Of a stretch of 7,917 nt of DNA, positions 1 to 6,862 are shown in pieces. Origin of the DNA: Bacillota bacterium (GTDB taxonomy: Bacteria; Bacillota; Clostridia; Tissierellales; Peptoniphilaceae); NCBI GenBank assembly GCA_023394215.1, contig JAEXBH010000101.1:1-7917 (forward strand). Reading direction: 5' to 3'. Numbering within the stretch: position 1 is the stretch's first letter; each line of letters opens with the position of its first letter. The notes under the pieces are model-generated. The model saw only the letters and a list, made by a program, of their open reading frames with translations. It had not been told where the DNA came from and searched no databases. A program made the position numbers and the translations under genes.

Positions 1-119
1 AGATTAGACCTATCAGGAGAAGTGATTTTTATTTAGAGGCCAAGTCTTCGTTTGCTACTGTTTCAACAGGTGAAAAGGGGGCTTACGGTTGCTTTATTCT
101 TCAGAAGGGGCTAAATTAG
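1..119 (+). CDS. C-terminal end of a RbsD/FucU-family sugar mutarotase (partial, 5' end outside window)
   Basis: Reading from base 3 there are 38 open codons ending in TAG at 117-119. The peptide contains FYLEAKSSFA, then VSTGEKGAYG and ends in ILQKGLN. This follows the C-terminal pattern I remember for L-fucose mutarotase FucU and ribose pyranase RbsD: FYERA.KAFA, then TGE...YGN, then a hydrophobic strand and KKG. Family members interconvert the anomers of free sugars (fucose, ribose) in the cytoplasm and form ring-shaped oligomers. The Asn that normally follows Tyr-Gly in the sugar-binding loop appears to be Cys here (YGC). The end of the frame lies just before a strong terminator, which supports a real gene end. 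Only the tail is visible, so substrate and start cannot be judged. The family call rests on a short remembered pattern. Confidence 0.66.
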   Translation, partial: IRPIRRSDFYLEAKSSFATVSTGEKGAYGCFILQKGLN

Positions 120-130
120 GTTAATGATTT

Positions 131-172
131 TAGCAGCAATTCAGAAAATTCTGTTTGCTGCTATTTTTATTT
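131..172 (+). terminator. Rho-independent terminator of the upstream mutarotase-like gene
   Basis: AGCAGCAA at 132-139 pairs perfectly with TTGCTGCT at 155-162, and T131-A163 adds one more pair. Inside, after a small TT/T internal loop, CAGAA (142-146) pairs with TTCTG (149-153) around a very small loop. The hairpin is followed by the T-rich run ATTTTTATTT (163-172). It lies 12 bases after the TAG at 117-119 and separates that gene from fhs. Confidence 0.85.
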
Positions 173-203
173 GCAAGAAATATCAAGCAAAATATTTTCG
201 AGA

Positions 204-212
204 TGGTATAAT
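204..212 (+). promoter_or_regulatory. Extended -10 promoter for fhs
   Basis: TGGTATAAT at 204-212 is a perfect TATAAT hexamer with the TGn extension. No convincing -35 box sits 16-18 bases upstream (the sequence there is near TCAAGC), which is tolerated with an extended -10. Transcription would start near 219. That gives a leader of about 40 bases with no obvious folded regulator, and a GGGAGG ribosome binding site at 249-254 ahead of the ATG at 260. Confidence 0.65.
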
Positions 213-259
213 AATATAAAAGAATTTAATGAAAAATAGGGGCTTAGAGGGAGGCGAAG

Positions 260-1912
260 ATGGTTACTGATATAGAGATTGCTAATAGTATTAGACTTAA
301 GAAAATTGTTGATATTGCAAGTATGTATGGGATTGATTCGGATAGACTTGAGCTTTATGGGGACTATAAGGCAAAGGTTAAAAGTTTTCCCGAAGGAAAC
401 AGGGGAAAGCTTATACTCGTGACCGCCATGTCGCCGACTCCTGCCGGAGAGGGAAAGACTACGGTAAATATAGGACTTTCTCAAGCTTTAAATCTTTTGG
501 GATACAGGGCTGTTTCAGCACTGAGAGAGCCTTCACTCGGACCGAGTTTCGGTATAAAAGGAGGGGCTGCCGGAGGTGGGTATTCCCAAGTTTTGCCAAT
601 GGAGGATATTAATCTTCATTTTACAGGTGATATGCACGCAATCACATCCGCAAATAATATAATTTCTGCAATTTTAGATAATCATATTCAGCAGGGAAAT
701 GAATTAAATATAGATCCCAGAACTATCTTGTGGAAAAGATGTCTTGATTTAAATGACAGAGCCTTAAGAAATATTATAGTAGGGCTTGGAGGAAGATTGA
801 ACGGGATACCGAGAGAAGACGGATTTAACATAACTGTTGCTTCGGAGATTATGGCCATACTTTGCCTTAGCGAGGATTTACAGGAGCTTAAGGAAAGGAT
901 AGGAAATATACTTTTAGCCTATACCTATGATAAAAAACCTATATTTGTAAGAGATATAAGGGCTGAAGAGGCTGCCGCTATTTTACTTAGAGATGCTATT
1001 AAGCCGAATATAGTTCAGACAACCGAAAATACACTTGCAGTTGTTCATGGGGGGCCGTTTGCAAATGTTGCTCATGGTTGTAACTCCATTCAGGCTACAA
1101 GGCTTGCCTTGGCAGTAGGGGATTATGTTGTTACGGAAGCGGGATTTGGAGCGGATTTGGGAGCCGAGAAGTTTTTTGACATAAAGTGCAGATTGAAAAA
1201 TTTAAGGCCGGATGCTTTAGTTTTGGTTGCAACCGTGAGGGCTTTAAAATTTCATGGAGGCCTTGATAAAAAATCCTTGGAAATACAAAATGTTGAAGCT
1301 TTAGTTAAGGGTTTTTCAAATCTTAAAAAGCATATAGAAAATATGATACAATTCGGCATGAAACCTATAGTCGCCATAAATAAGTTTCCGAGTGATACTG
1401 ATGAGGAGATGGAAAAACTTATAAGTTTGTGCAAGGAACTTGACATCGAAGCTTTTCCTATAAGCATTTGGGCTGATGGGGGAAGGGGGGCTTTAAATCT
1501 TGCTGAGGCTGTGGTTAGAGAATGTAGTGAAGAAAAAGAGTTTAGACTGATATATAAAAACGAGGATTCAATAGAGGAAAAAATTGAGGCTGTAGCAAAG
1601 AAAATTTATGGGGCTGAGAATGTGGAATTTTCAGGTAAAGCCAAATCAAAGCTTGAGCAAATCAAGAGTTTGGGCTTTGATAATTTTCCTGTTTGTATGG
1701 CGAAAACCCAATATTCATTTTCGGATGATCCGAACTTATTGGGGGCACCGAAGGATTTTACAGTTAGTATTTCCGATTTGAATATAGCATCGGGAGCAGG
1801 CTTTATCGTAGCTCTCACAGGACAGATTATGACCATGCCGGGTCTGCCTAAGGTTCCGGCGGCATATAATATGTCAATCGATAAAGATGGAAATATAAAG
1901 GGATTGTTTTAA
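260..1912 (+). CDS. fhs: Formate-tetrahydrofolate ligase (10-formyltetrahydrofolate synthetase)
   Basis: This cytoplasmic enzyme joins formate to tetrahydrofolate using ATP, giving 10-formyl-THF, ADP and phosphate. It supplies one-carbon units for purines and initiator formyl-Met. In anaerobes it can also run in reverse to make ATP from formyl-THF. The protein has 550 residues, close to the usual 555 or so. Visible motifs are the P-loop TPAGEGKTT (60-68), EPSLGP (90-95), a glycine-rich GGAAGGG (101-107), HFTGDMHAI (120-128), [11 protein letters not shown] (266-276), [14 protein letters not shown] (292-305) and the C-terminal [11 protein letters not shown] (521-531). All match the family from end to end with no break. 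The ATG at 260 has GGGAGG five bases upstream, and an extended -10 promoter lies just before it. The next gene follows after 12 bases, so the two are probably co-transcribed. Confidence 0.97.
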   Translation: MVTDIEIANSIRLKKIVDIASMYGIDSDRLELYGDYKAKVKSFPEGNRGKLILVTAMSPTPAGEGKTTVNIGLSQALNLLGYRAVSALREPSLGPSFGIKGGAAGGGYSQVLPMEDINLHFTGDMHAITSANNIISAILDNHIQQGNELNIDPRTILWKRCLDLNDRALRNIIVGLGGRLNGIPREDGFNITVASEIMAILCLSEDLQELKERIGNILLAYTYDKKPIFVRDIRAEEAAAILLRDAIKPNIVQTTENTLAVVHGGPFANVAHGCNSIQATRLALAVGDYVVTEAGFGADLGAEKFFDIKCRLKNLRPDALVLVATVRALKFHGGLDKKSLEIQNVEALVKGFSNLKKHIENMIQFGMKPIVAINKFPSDTDEEMEKLISLCKELDIEAFPISIWADGGRGALNLAEAVVRECSEEKEFRLIYKNEDSIEEKIEAVAKKIYGAENVEFSGKAKSKLEQIKSLGFDNFPVCMAKTQYSFSDDPNLLGAPKDFTVSISDLNIASGAGFIVALTGQIMTMPGLPKVPAAYNMSIDKDGNIKGLF

Positions 1913-1924
1913 TAAGGAGGATTT

Positions 1925-2602
1925 ATGAACAAAAAATTATTGCTGTCTATTTTGGCAGGATTAGGAATCGTCTCATTATTTATGCCTTGGGTATCGGTAA
2001 TGGGATTTGGAGCAAGTTTGATGAGTAGTAACTCAGGCACAGCTTTTGTATTTATTATATTATTTGCAGTGATTATGGTCTTGAGTTTGCTTGAAGGTAT
2101 TGAAAAACCGTTTGATAACAATAAGGCTTGGGGCGTTTTAATCGTTTCAGCCATAAGTTTGGTTATCAATATACTAAATATATTCTCATTTAGTAAGGCT
2201 GCAAGGTTTGGAGCCTCTATAGGAATAGGTTATTATTTTTGCTTTCTTGTAAGTATTGCCTTAATAGTTTTGGCATACATGGTAAAAAAGGGCGTAGACA
2301 TGGGAGAAAAGTCGCTAAATATAGATATTGATAAGGATAAGGTTATGGAAGCTACCAAGAAGGGTTGGGATGCAGCCAAGACTTTTACCAAGGCGGCGGG
2401 AAAGGCTACAAAATCGGCTGTTGAAGAGATTAAGAAAGAAATGAAAAAGGGAGAAGATTCTTCGGGGGCGGAAAAAGTCGAAGAGGAAATTAAAGAAGCT
2501 GAAGTTAAAGTTGGGGAAGCCGAAGTTAAGGTTGAAGAAGTTAAGGCGGAAGTTGAAGAAGTGAGAGCTGAAGCTGAGGAAGTTAAAGAAAGGGTTGAAT
2601 AG
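1925..2602 (+). CDS. Unnamed four-helix membrane protein with a charged heptad-repeat cytoplasmic tail
   Basis: I do not recognise this 225-residue protein and assign no function. Four hydrophobic segments are visible at about 5-26, 39-58, 68-89 and 99-121, with a Pro-Trp (PW) at 21-22 in the first. An N-terminal NKK and the lysines after helix 4 suggest both ends are in the cytoplasm. Residues 124-180 form a Lys/Ala/Glu-rich, probably amphipathic stretch (KKGWDAAKTFTKAAGKATKS region). Residues 184-225 are almost only E, K, V and A in a strict seven-residue period (EAEVKVG, EAEVKVE, EVKAEVE, EVRAEAE, EVKERVE), which suggests a long helix or coiled coil. AAGGAGG at 1914-1920 fixes the ATG start. 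The gene follows fhs by 12 bases and is followed by an 80-bp gap with the atp promoter. It may be a scaffold or envelope-stress type protein, but that is speculation. Confidence 0.85.
   Translation: MNKKLLLSILAGLGIVSLFMPWVSVMGFGASLMSSNSGTAFVFIILFAVIMVLSLLEGIEKPFDNNKAWGVLIVSAISLVINILNIFSFSKAARFGASIGIGYYFCFLVSIALIVLAYMVKKGVDMGEKSLNIDIDKDKVMEATKKGWDAAKTFTKAAGKATKSAVEEIKKEMKKGEDSSGAEKVEEEIKEAEVKVGEAEVKVEEVKAEVEEVRAEAEEVKERVE
2495..2599 (+). repeat. Five imperfect 21-bp direct repeats encoding heptads
   Basis: Units lie at 2495-2515, 2516-2536, 2537-2557, 2558-2578 and 2579-2599, directly before the TAG at 2600. Each begins with GAAG, and the units share a GAAG(C/T)..GAAGTTAAGGTTGAA-like pattern. 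Each unit encodes one seven-residue heptad (residues 191-225 of the membrane protein). Units 1 and 2 are nearly identical and the later ones have drifted. This suggests growth by tandem duplication in steps of seven codons. Confidence 0.85.
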
Positions 2603-2626
2603 TTAAGAAACAATCTAAGTTAAGAT

Positions 2627-2655
2627 TTGAAATAGACGGAAATTTTGGGTATCAT
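2627..2655 (+). promoter_or_regulatory. Probable sigma-A promoter of the atp operon
   Basis: TTGAAA at 2627-2632 and TATCAT at 2650-2655 are separated by 17 bases. Each matches the TTGACA/TATAAT consensus at five of six positions. Transcription would begin near 2662. That leaves a leader of about 20 bases with the AAAGGGGG ribosome binding site (2671-2678) before the ATG at 2683. No terminator is visible between 2603 and 2627, so read-through from fhs is also possible. Confidence 0.65.
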
Positions 2656-2682
2656 ATATTTGTAGTCCATAAAGGGGGATTT

Positions 2683-2898
2683 ATGAAAAATTTAATTCTA
2701 ATAAGTCAGGTTGCCTATAGTATGCTTGCACCCATACTCTTAGGTTTATTTATAGGAAATTTATTAGATAAATGGCTTAATCTAAATGGAATTTTTTTGT
2801 TTATATTCTTAATTATGGGCATCATAAGTGCGTTTACGAGTACTTATAAATTAATCATGAACGTCAACAGGGATATTGGAAAAAATGAAAAAAAATAG
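2683..2898 (+). CDS. atpZ: AtpZ-like small membrane protein at the head of the ATP synthase operon
   Basis: This 71-residue protein has two transmembrane helices (about 9-28 and 35-58), joined by the short loop LLDKWLN. The pattern P..LGLFIGNLLDKW (17-31), with G21 and G25 spaced GxxxG and an Asp-Lys-Trp at 29-31, matches the AtpZ/ATPase gene 1 family often found first in atp operons of Gram-positive bacteria. Family members have been linked to Mg2+/Ca2+ movement or to ATP synthase assembly, and the role is not settled. The start follows AAAGGGGG by four bases. The 3' end overlaps the next gene. The name rests on size, motif and position, since sequence in this family is poorly conserved. Confidence 0.75.
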   Translation: MKNLILISQVAYSMLAPILLGLFIGNLLDKWLNLNGIFLFIFLIMGIISAFTSTYKLIMNVNRDIGKNEKK

Positions 2899-3283
2899 GC
2901 ATTATGTGGTGAGAATAGCTTTAAATGCAGCAAAAATAGCAGCCTTAGAGATTTTTGTCTATTTACTTATTTTCGGTATAAGACCTGAGTATGTTTTGGG
3001 CGGACTTTTAGGATCGCTTTTGAGCATAGGTTTTTTCCTGTCCCTATATAGAAATATTCAAAGGATTATCGATATGTCTCCCGAGGGTGCAAAGAGGGAA
3101 ATGACTGTAAATTATGCTATAAGATATGTAATTACGGGCTTTGTCTTAGTATTGATAAGCTTTGTGGATTTTATTAATATATATACCTGTATAATAGGGC
3201 TTTTCAGCATAAAAATAGTTATTTATTTGGAGAATTTCTATAATATTTTGGTCGGATTGAAAAATAAAAATGATTCCTTTTAA
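2885..3283 (+). CDS. atpI: AtpI-like ATP synthase accessory membrane protein
   Basis: The protein has 132 residues if it starts at the ATG at 2885. An upstream TTG at 2876 would add three residues, but the AGGGA at 2869-2873 is only two bases from that TTG and 11 from the ATG, so I prefer the ATG. Counting from that ATG, there are four hydrophobic segments at about 11-32, 36-55, 80-101 and 102-121. A cytoplasmic loop with RNIQRIIDMSPEGAKRE lies between the second and third. AtpI-family proteins are thought to help assemble the c-ring, including in Na+-type synthases. Sequence conservation is weak, so the call depends mostly on topology and on position between atpZ and atpB. The start overlaps the end of the atpZ-like gene by 14 bases, which suggests translational coupling. 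Confidence 0.75.
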   Translation: MKKNRHYVVRIALNAAKIAALEIFVYLLIFGIRPEYVLGGLLGSLLSIGFFLSLYRNIQRIIDMSPEGAKREMTVNYAIRYVITGFVLVLISFVDFINIYTCIIGLFSIKIVIYLENFYNILVGLKNKNDSF

Positions 3284-3301
3284 GGAAAGAAAGGAGTTAA
3301 G

Positions 3302-3994
3302 ATGAGCATCAGTATTTCATTTACTCTAAATGGAGTACAGTACAACATTCATCCTACAGTGGTGAATTCCTTTATAATAGTTATATTTTTGAGTCTTGTG
3401 GCTATTATAATAGGACGAAAATTTAAAAATGCAGATATTAAAGCTAAGCCCAAAGGATTGCTTTTAGCGGGCGAAATTCTCGTGGAAACTATTGATAAGT
3501 TGACGATCAGTACCATGGGAAAGGCAAATATAAGTTTCTCACCCTATATTTTGTCACTTGCTCTGTTTTTGGCTTTTGCCAATTTGGCAGGTTTGGTAGG
3601 CTTAACGCCTCCAACATCCGATTACAATGTCACCTTGGGACTTGCGGTAATAACTTTTATTTTGATGCATTTTAATAACCTTAGATTTAACGGTGTAAAA
3701 TCATATGTAAAGGGCTATTTTGAACCCATGGCTTTTTTGTTCCCGATTAACCTTTTGGGAGAAATAGCTACACCCATATCGATGTCTTTCCGTCTGTTCG
3801 GAAATATTTTAAGCGGGGTTATTATAATGGGTCTGATGTACGGCGCATTATCAGGATTATCAATGATATTAACGCCTTTTGTAACATCGGTATTTCATGC
3901 TTACTTCGATATATTTTCAGGTTTGATACAAACATTTATTTTTATAATGTTAACAATGGTAAATATATCAAATGCAATTGGAGAAAGAGAATAA
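3302..3994 (+). CDS. atpB: ATP synthase Fo subunit a
   Basis: This is the stator membrane subunit that provides the ion half-channels next to the c-ring. The 230-residue protein has about five to six hydrophobic helices. The family-defining stretch GEIATPISMSFRLFGN (153-168) contains the essential Arg at 164 (E. coli Arg210 equivalent). The last helix, with GLIQTFIFIMLTMVNISNAI, carries the Gln210 and neighbours typical of the family C-terminus. The length is on the short side of the family, as in many Gram-positive bacteria, but it looks complete. AAGGAG at 3291-3296 lies five bases before the ATG. It follows atpI by 18 bases and precedes atpE by 18 bases. Confidence 0.97.
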   Translation: MSISISFTLNGVQYNIHPTVVNSFIIVIFLSLVAIIIGRKFKNADIKAKPKGLLLAGEILVETIDKLTISTMGKANISFSPYILSLALFLAFANLAGLVGLTPPTSDYNVTLGLAVITFILMHFNNLRFNGVKSYVKGYFEPMAFLFPINLLGEIATPISMSFRLFGNILSGVIIMGLMYGALSGLSMILTPFVTSVFHAYFDIFSGLIQTFIFIMLTMVNISNAIGERE

Positions 3995-4000
3995 TAATAA

Positions 4001-4276
<276 letters not shown>

Positions 4277-4298
4277 GATAAATTGAAGGAGGGAAACC

Positions 4299-4805
4299 TT
4301 GGATAATATAAATATTTCCGTTGTCCCGGACCAAAATTTTTTCTTGCAAATAGCTGCAACTCTGATTTTATACTTTGTGATGAGGCATTTCTTATATAAG
4401 CCTGCCAAGGAGTTTTTGGACAGGAGAAAGGCCTATGTGGAAAATAATATAAGTGAGAGTGAAAAGGCCAAGGAAGAATCCTTGAGATTAAAAGAGGAAT
4501 ATGAGACAAAATTAAATGATGCCAAGACTGAAGCTTCAGAAATTTTGGCTTCTGCAAGGGCTTTAGGAGAAGATGTAAAGGCTAAAGCTGTTAAGGAATC
4601 TAAGGAACTTGCCAAGAAAGAGTATGAAAAAGGTATGTTGGCTTTGGAGGGTGAAAAGAAAAAGGCCCTTAGCAGTTTAAATGACCGAATTGTTGATATG
4701 ACCATACTTGCAACAGAAAAGGTTCTTAGAAAAAATATAAATTCTGATGTAAACAGATCTTTGGTTGAATCTTTTGTAAGTGATTTGGAGGGGGCAAATG
4801 AATAA
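4299..4805 (+). CDS. atpF: ATP synthase Fo subunit b (TTG start)
   Basis: This is the peripheral-stalk subunit that ties the a subunit to the F1 head through delta. The 168-residue protein has one N-terminal membrane helix (about 13-32). LYKPAKEFLDRRKAYVENNI follows, a typical hinge after the membrane in this family. The rest is a long charged helix rich in E, K and A for dimerisation. The start is TTG at 4299; no ATG exists before residue 29, which lies at the end of the helix. The strong AAGGAGGG at 4286-4293, five bases upstream, supports the TTG. The last eight bases overlap the start of atpH, so the two are probably translationally coupled. Confidence 0.95.
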   Translation: MDNINISVVPDQNFFLQIAATLILYFVMRHFLYKPAKEFLDRRKAYVENNISESEKAKEESLRLKEEYETKLNDAKTEASEILASARALGEDVKAKAVKESKELAKKEYEKGMLALEGEKKKALSSLNDRIVDMTILATEKVLRKNINSDVNRSLVESFVSDLEGANE

Positions 4806-5337
4806 TCTTGTCAGTGAAGTTTATTCAAAAGCTTTTTTCGATTTATCAAAGGATAAGGAAAAGACGGAAGATCATATGAAAGATTTATCATATGTGGGAG
4901 AAGTTTTAAAAGAAAACCCTAAGTTAAGGGATATTTAAAATAATCCCAATATTGATAAAAATGATAAAAAAGAACTACTTTCAAAAATTTTTCTTGATAT
5001 AGACGGATACACAAAAAACTTTTTGGCTATATTGGTTGATAAATCCAGATTTTCAGATATAGACCCTATAATTAGGGCATATACAAAGCAATATGACGGA
5101 TTTCACAATATTTCAAGAGGTATTGTTTATTCTACGGAAAGTTTATCGGAGGAAGAAATTGAAAGTCTAAGAAAAGTTTTAAGTAATAAATTTCAAAAAA
5201 AAGTTGAGCTGGAAAATAGGATAGATGAGGAATTGATTGCTGGTATTTCCGTTAAGTTGGATGGAAAAGTTATTGACAACAGTATTAAAGCCAGACTTGA
5301 AAATTTAAGACGCTCACTTAAAAATGAAAGAGGGTGA
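4798..5337 (+). pseudogene. atpH: ATP synthase F1 subunit delta, interrupted by an in-frame TAA at codon 47
   Basis: Delta caps the F1 head and binds the b subunits. The full reading frame would be 179 residues, normal for the family, but codon 47 is TAA. Before it, 46 codons from the ATG at 4798 (GGAGG at 4787-4791) read MNNLVSEVYSKAFFDL...LKENPKLRDI, a good delta N-terminus. After it, the same frame continues with NNPNIDKNDKKELLSKIF, NFLAILVDKSRF, STESLSEEEIESLRKVL and RIDEELIAGISVKLDGKVID (the VD.sLIgGi..k.gd.viD signature) up to TGA at 5335-5337. No frame change is needed, so a single base substitution explains it, most simply TTA (Leu) to TAA. Reinitiation looks poor: the next usable codon is a TTG at 5023 with no ribosome binding site, and the downstream part has no ATG. 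It is either a true nonsense allele or a sequence error. Confidence 0.9.
4936..4938 (+). other. Premature in-frame stop codon within atpH
   Basis: GAT ATT TAA AAT AAT is the local codon context. The position corresponds to a residue in the N-terminal helical domain, just after the NPKLRDI segment, where delta subunits usually have Leu or another hydrophobic residue before an NP motif. TAA is the normal terminator of fhs, atpI, atpB, atpE, atpF and atpG in this window, so genetic-code reassignment does not explain it. Confidence 0.93.
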
Positions 5338-5341
5338 GTTT

Positions 5342-6847
5342 ATGAAATTAAAACCGGAAGAGATTAGTTCAATCATAAAAAATATGATTGAAAAATATGA
5401 CCAAAAAACTCAAGTAGTTGATATAGGGACTATTATTGAAGTAGGGGATGGCATTTCACGTATTCACGGACTTGATGATTGCATGGCGGGTGAGCTTTTG
5501 GAATTTGAAGGCGGAGTGTATGGAATGGCCCTTAACCTTGAACAGGATAATATAGGAGCGGTTCTTTTAGGTGATGAATCAAAGCTTAAAGAGGGCAGTA
5601 CCGTTAAGAGAACCGGCAGAATAGCCCAAGTTCCAGTAGGGGAAAATCTTATCGGTAGAGTTGTAAATGCTCTTGGGCAACCCATAGATGGTAAGGGACC
5701 TATAGAAACGTCAAAGTTTAGGCCTATAGAAGCGGAAGCACCAAAAGTAATTGAAAGACAATCCGTTAATGAGCCCTTACAAACAGGTATTAAGGCTATA
5801 GATTCGATTATACCTATTGGAAAGGGGCAAAGAGAGCTTATCATAGGTGACAGACAAACCGGAAAAACAACACTTGCTACAGATACTATTCTTAACCAAA
5901 AGGGTAAGGATGTTATCTGTATCTATGTTGCTATCGGTCAAAAAGCATCGACAGTTGCTCAGATAGTTGATTTGTTTGAAAAGAAGGGGGCTATGGAATA
6001 TACCATAGTCGTTTCGGAAACTGCCAGTCAATTGGCACCGCTTCAATATATAGCACCTTATGCCGGTGTAACTATGGCGGAGGAGTTTATGTATGCAGGC
6101 AAAGATGTATTGATAGTTTATGATGATTTATCAAAGCATGCAGTAGCCTACAGATCTATGTCCTTATTGCTTAGAAGACCACCGGGACGTGAAGCTTATC
6201 CGGGTGACGTTTTTTATCTTCACTCAAGGCTTTTGGAAAGAGCAGCAAAGCTTAGCAAGGAGCTTGGAGGAGGTTCAATAACAGCTCTTCCTATTATTGA
6301 AACTCAAGCAGGGGACATTGCGGCATATATTCCTACAAATGTAATTTCAATTACCGATGGACAGATTTTCTTGGAATCGGAGTTGTTTTTCTCCGGGCAA
6401 AGACCGGCAGTTAATTCGGGTTTGTCAGTTTCCAGAGTAGGCGGATCGGCACAAATTCCTGCTATGAAGAAGGTTTCAGGCGGTATCAAGCTTGAGCTTG
6501 CTCAATATAGGGAGCTTGTTGCTTTTGCACAATTCGGTTCGGAGTTGGATAAGGATACTGCTGATAAATTGAGTCACGGACAGAGGATTATGGAAATTAT
6601 GAAGCAGGGACAGGCATCTCCGCTTGATGTAGAAGATCAGGTTATGATTCTGTTTGCTGTTACAAATCAAATGTTGGCAGATGTCGAAGTTGACAGGATT
6701 AAAGATTTTGAATTTAATTTCTTAGAATTTATGAAAAACACTTATCCTGCAATCAGACAAAAAATTGCCGACGAAAAGAAGATGACCGATGAAATTAGGG
6801 AAGAATTGACTAAGGCTGTCAGTGAATTCAAGAAGACTTTTGCGTAG
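5342..6847 (+). CDS. atpA: ATP synthase F1 subunit alpha
   Basis: This non-catalytic nucleotide-binding subunit alternates with beta in the F1 hexamer. Starting at the ATG at 5342 it has 501 residues, the normal length. The GAGGGTGAG at 5329-5337 sits just before it and overlaps the stop of atpH. An in-frame ATG at 5324 would add six residues (MKEGEF) but has no good ribosome binding site and lies inside atpH. Walker A GDRQTGKT is at 169-176, Walker B VLIVYDD at 256-262 and the arginine finger is Arg365 in [10 protein letters not shown]. These positions coincide with those of the E. coli subunit around the P-loop. [25 protein letters not shown] and the C-terminal helical domain are intact. 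Translation is probably coupled to atpH, so the stop inside atpH could lower its expression. Confidence 0.98.
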   Translation: MKLKPEEISSIIKNMIEKYDQKTQVVDIGTIIEVGDGISRIHGLDDCMAGELLEFEGGVYGMALNLEQDNIGAVLLGDESKLKEGSTVKRTGRIAQVPVGENLIGRVVNALGQPIDGKGPIETSKFRPIEAEAPKVIERQSVNEPLQTGIKAIDSIIPIGKGQRELIIGDRQTGKTTLATDTILNQKGKDVICIYVAIGQKASTVAQIVDLFEKKGAMEYTIVVSETASQLAPLQYIAPYAGVTMAEEFMYAGKDVLIVYDDLSKHAVAYRSMSLLLRRPPGREAYPGDVFYLHSRLLERAAKLSKELGGGSITALPIIETQAGDIAAYIPTNVISITDGQIFLESELFFSGQRPAVNSGLSVSRVGGSAQIPAMKKVSGGIKLELAQYRELVAFAQFGSELDKDTADKLSHGQRIMEIMKQGQASPLDVEDQVMILFAVTNQMLADVEVDRIKDFEFNFLEFMKNTYPAIRQKIADEKKMTDEIREELTKAVSEFKKTFA

Positions 6848-6862
6848 AAAGAGGATTAGCTT

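Noticed and set aside
167..484. 105-codon open frame on the minus strand across the fhs promoter
   Set aside because: It covers the promoter and the start of fhs, has a low-complexity Ser/Leu/Asn composition and no family features.
2233..2613. Ser/Thr-rich 126-codon open frame on the minus strand
   Set aside because: It is the antisense reflection of the Glu/Lys-rich repeats of the + strand gene, with no ribosome binding site or recognisable family.
2611..2630. Small inverted repeat AATCT/AGATT after the membrane protein gene as a terminator
   Set aside because: The stem is only five weak pairs and no T-run follows, so it does not look like a rho-independent terminator.
4936..4938. Reassignment of TAA to an amino acid in this organism
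   Set aside because: Several genes in the window (fhs, atpI, atpB, atpE, atpF, atpG) end at TAA exactly where their families end.
4798..5337. A frameshift or assembly join as the cause of the broken atpH
   Set aside because: The parts before and after the TAA are in the same reading frame with continuous delta-like sequence, so a base substitution is enough and no insertion or deletion is needed.
5324..5341. Alternative atpA start at the ATG at 5324
   Set aside because: It has no suitable ribosome binding site, while the ATG at 5342 is preceded by GAGGGTGAG and gives P-loop numbering equal to the E. coli subunit.
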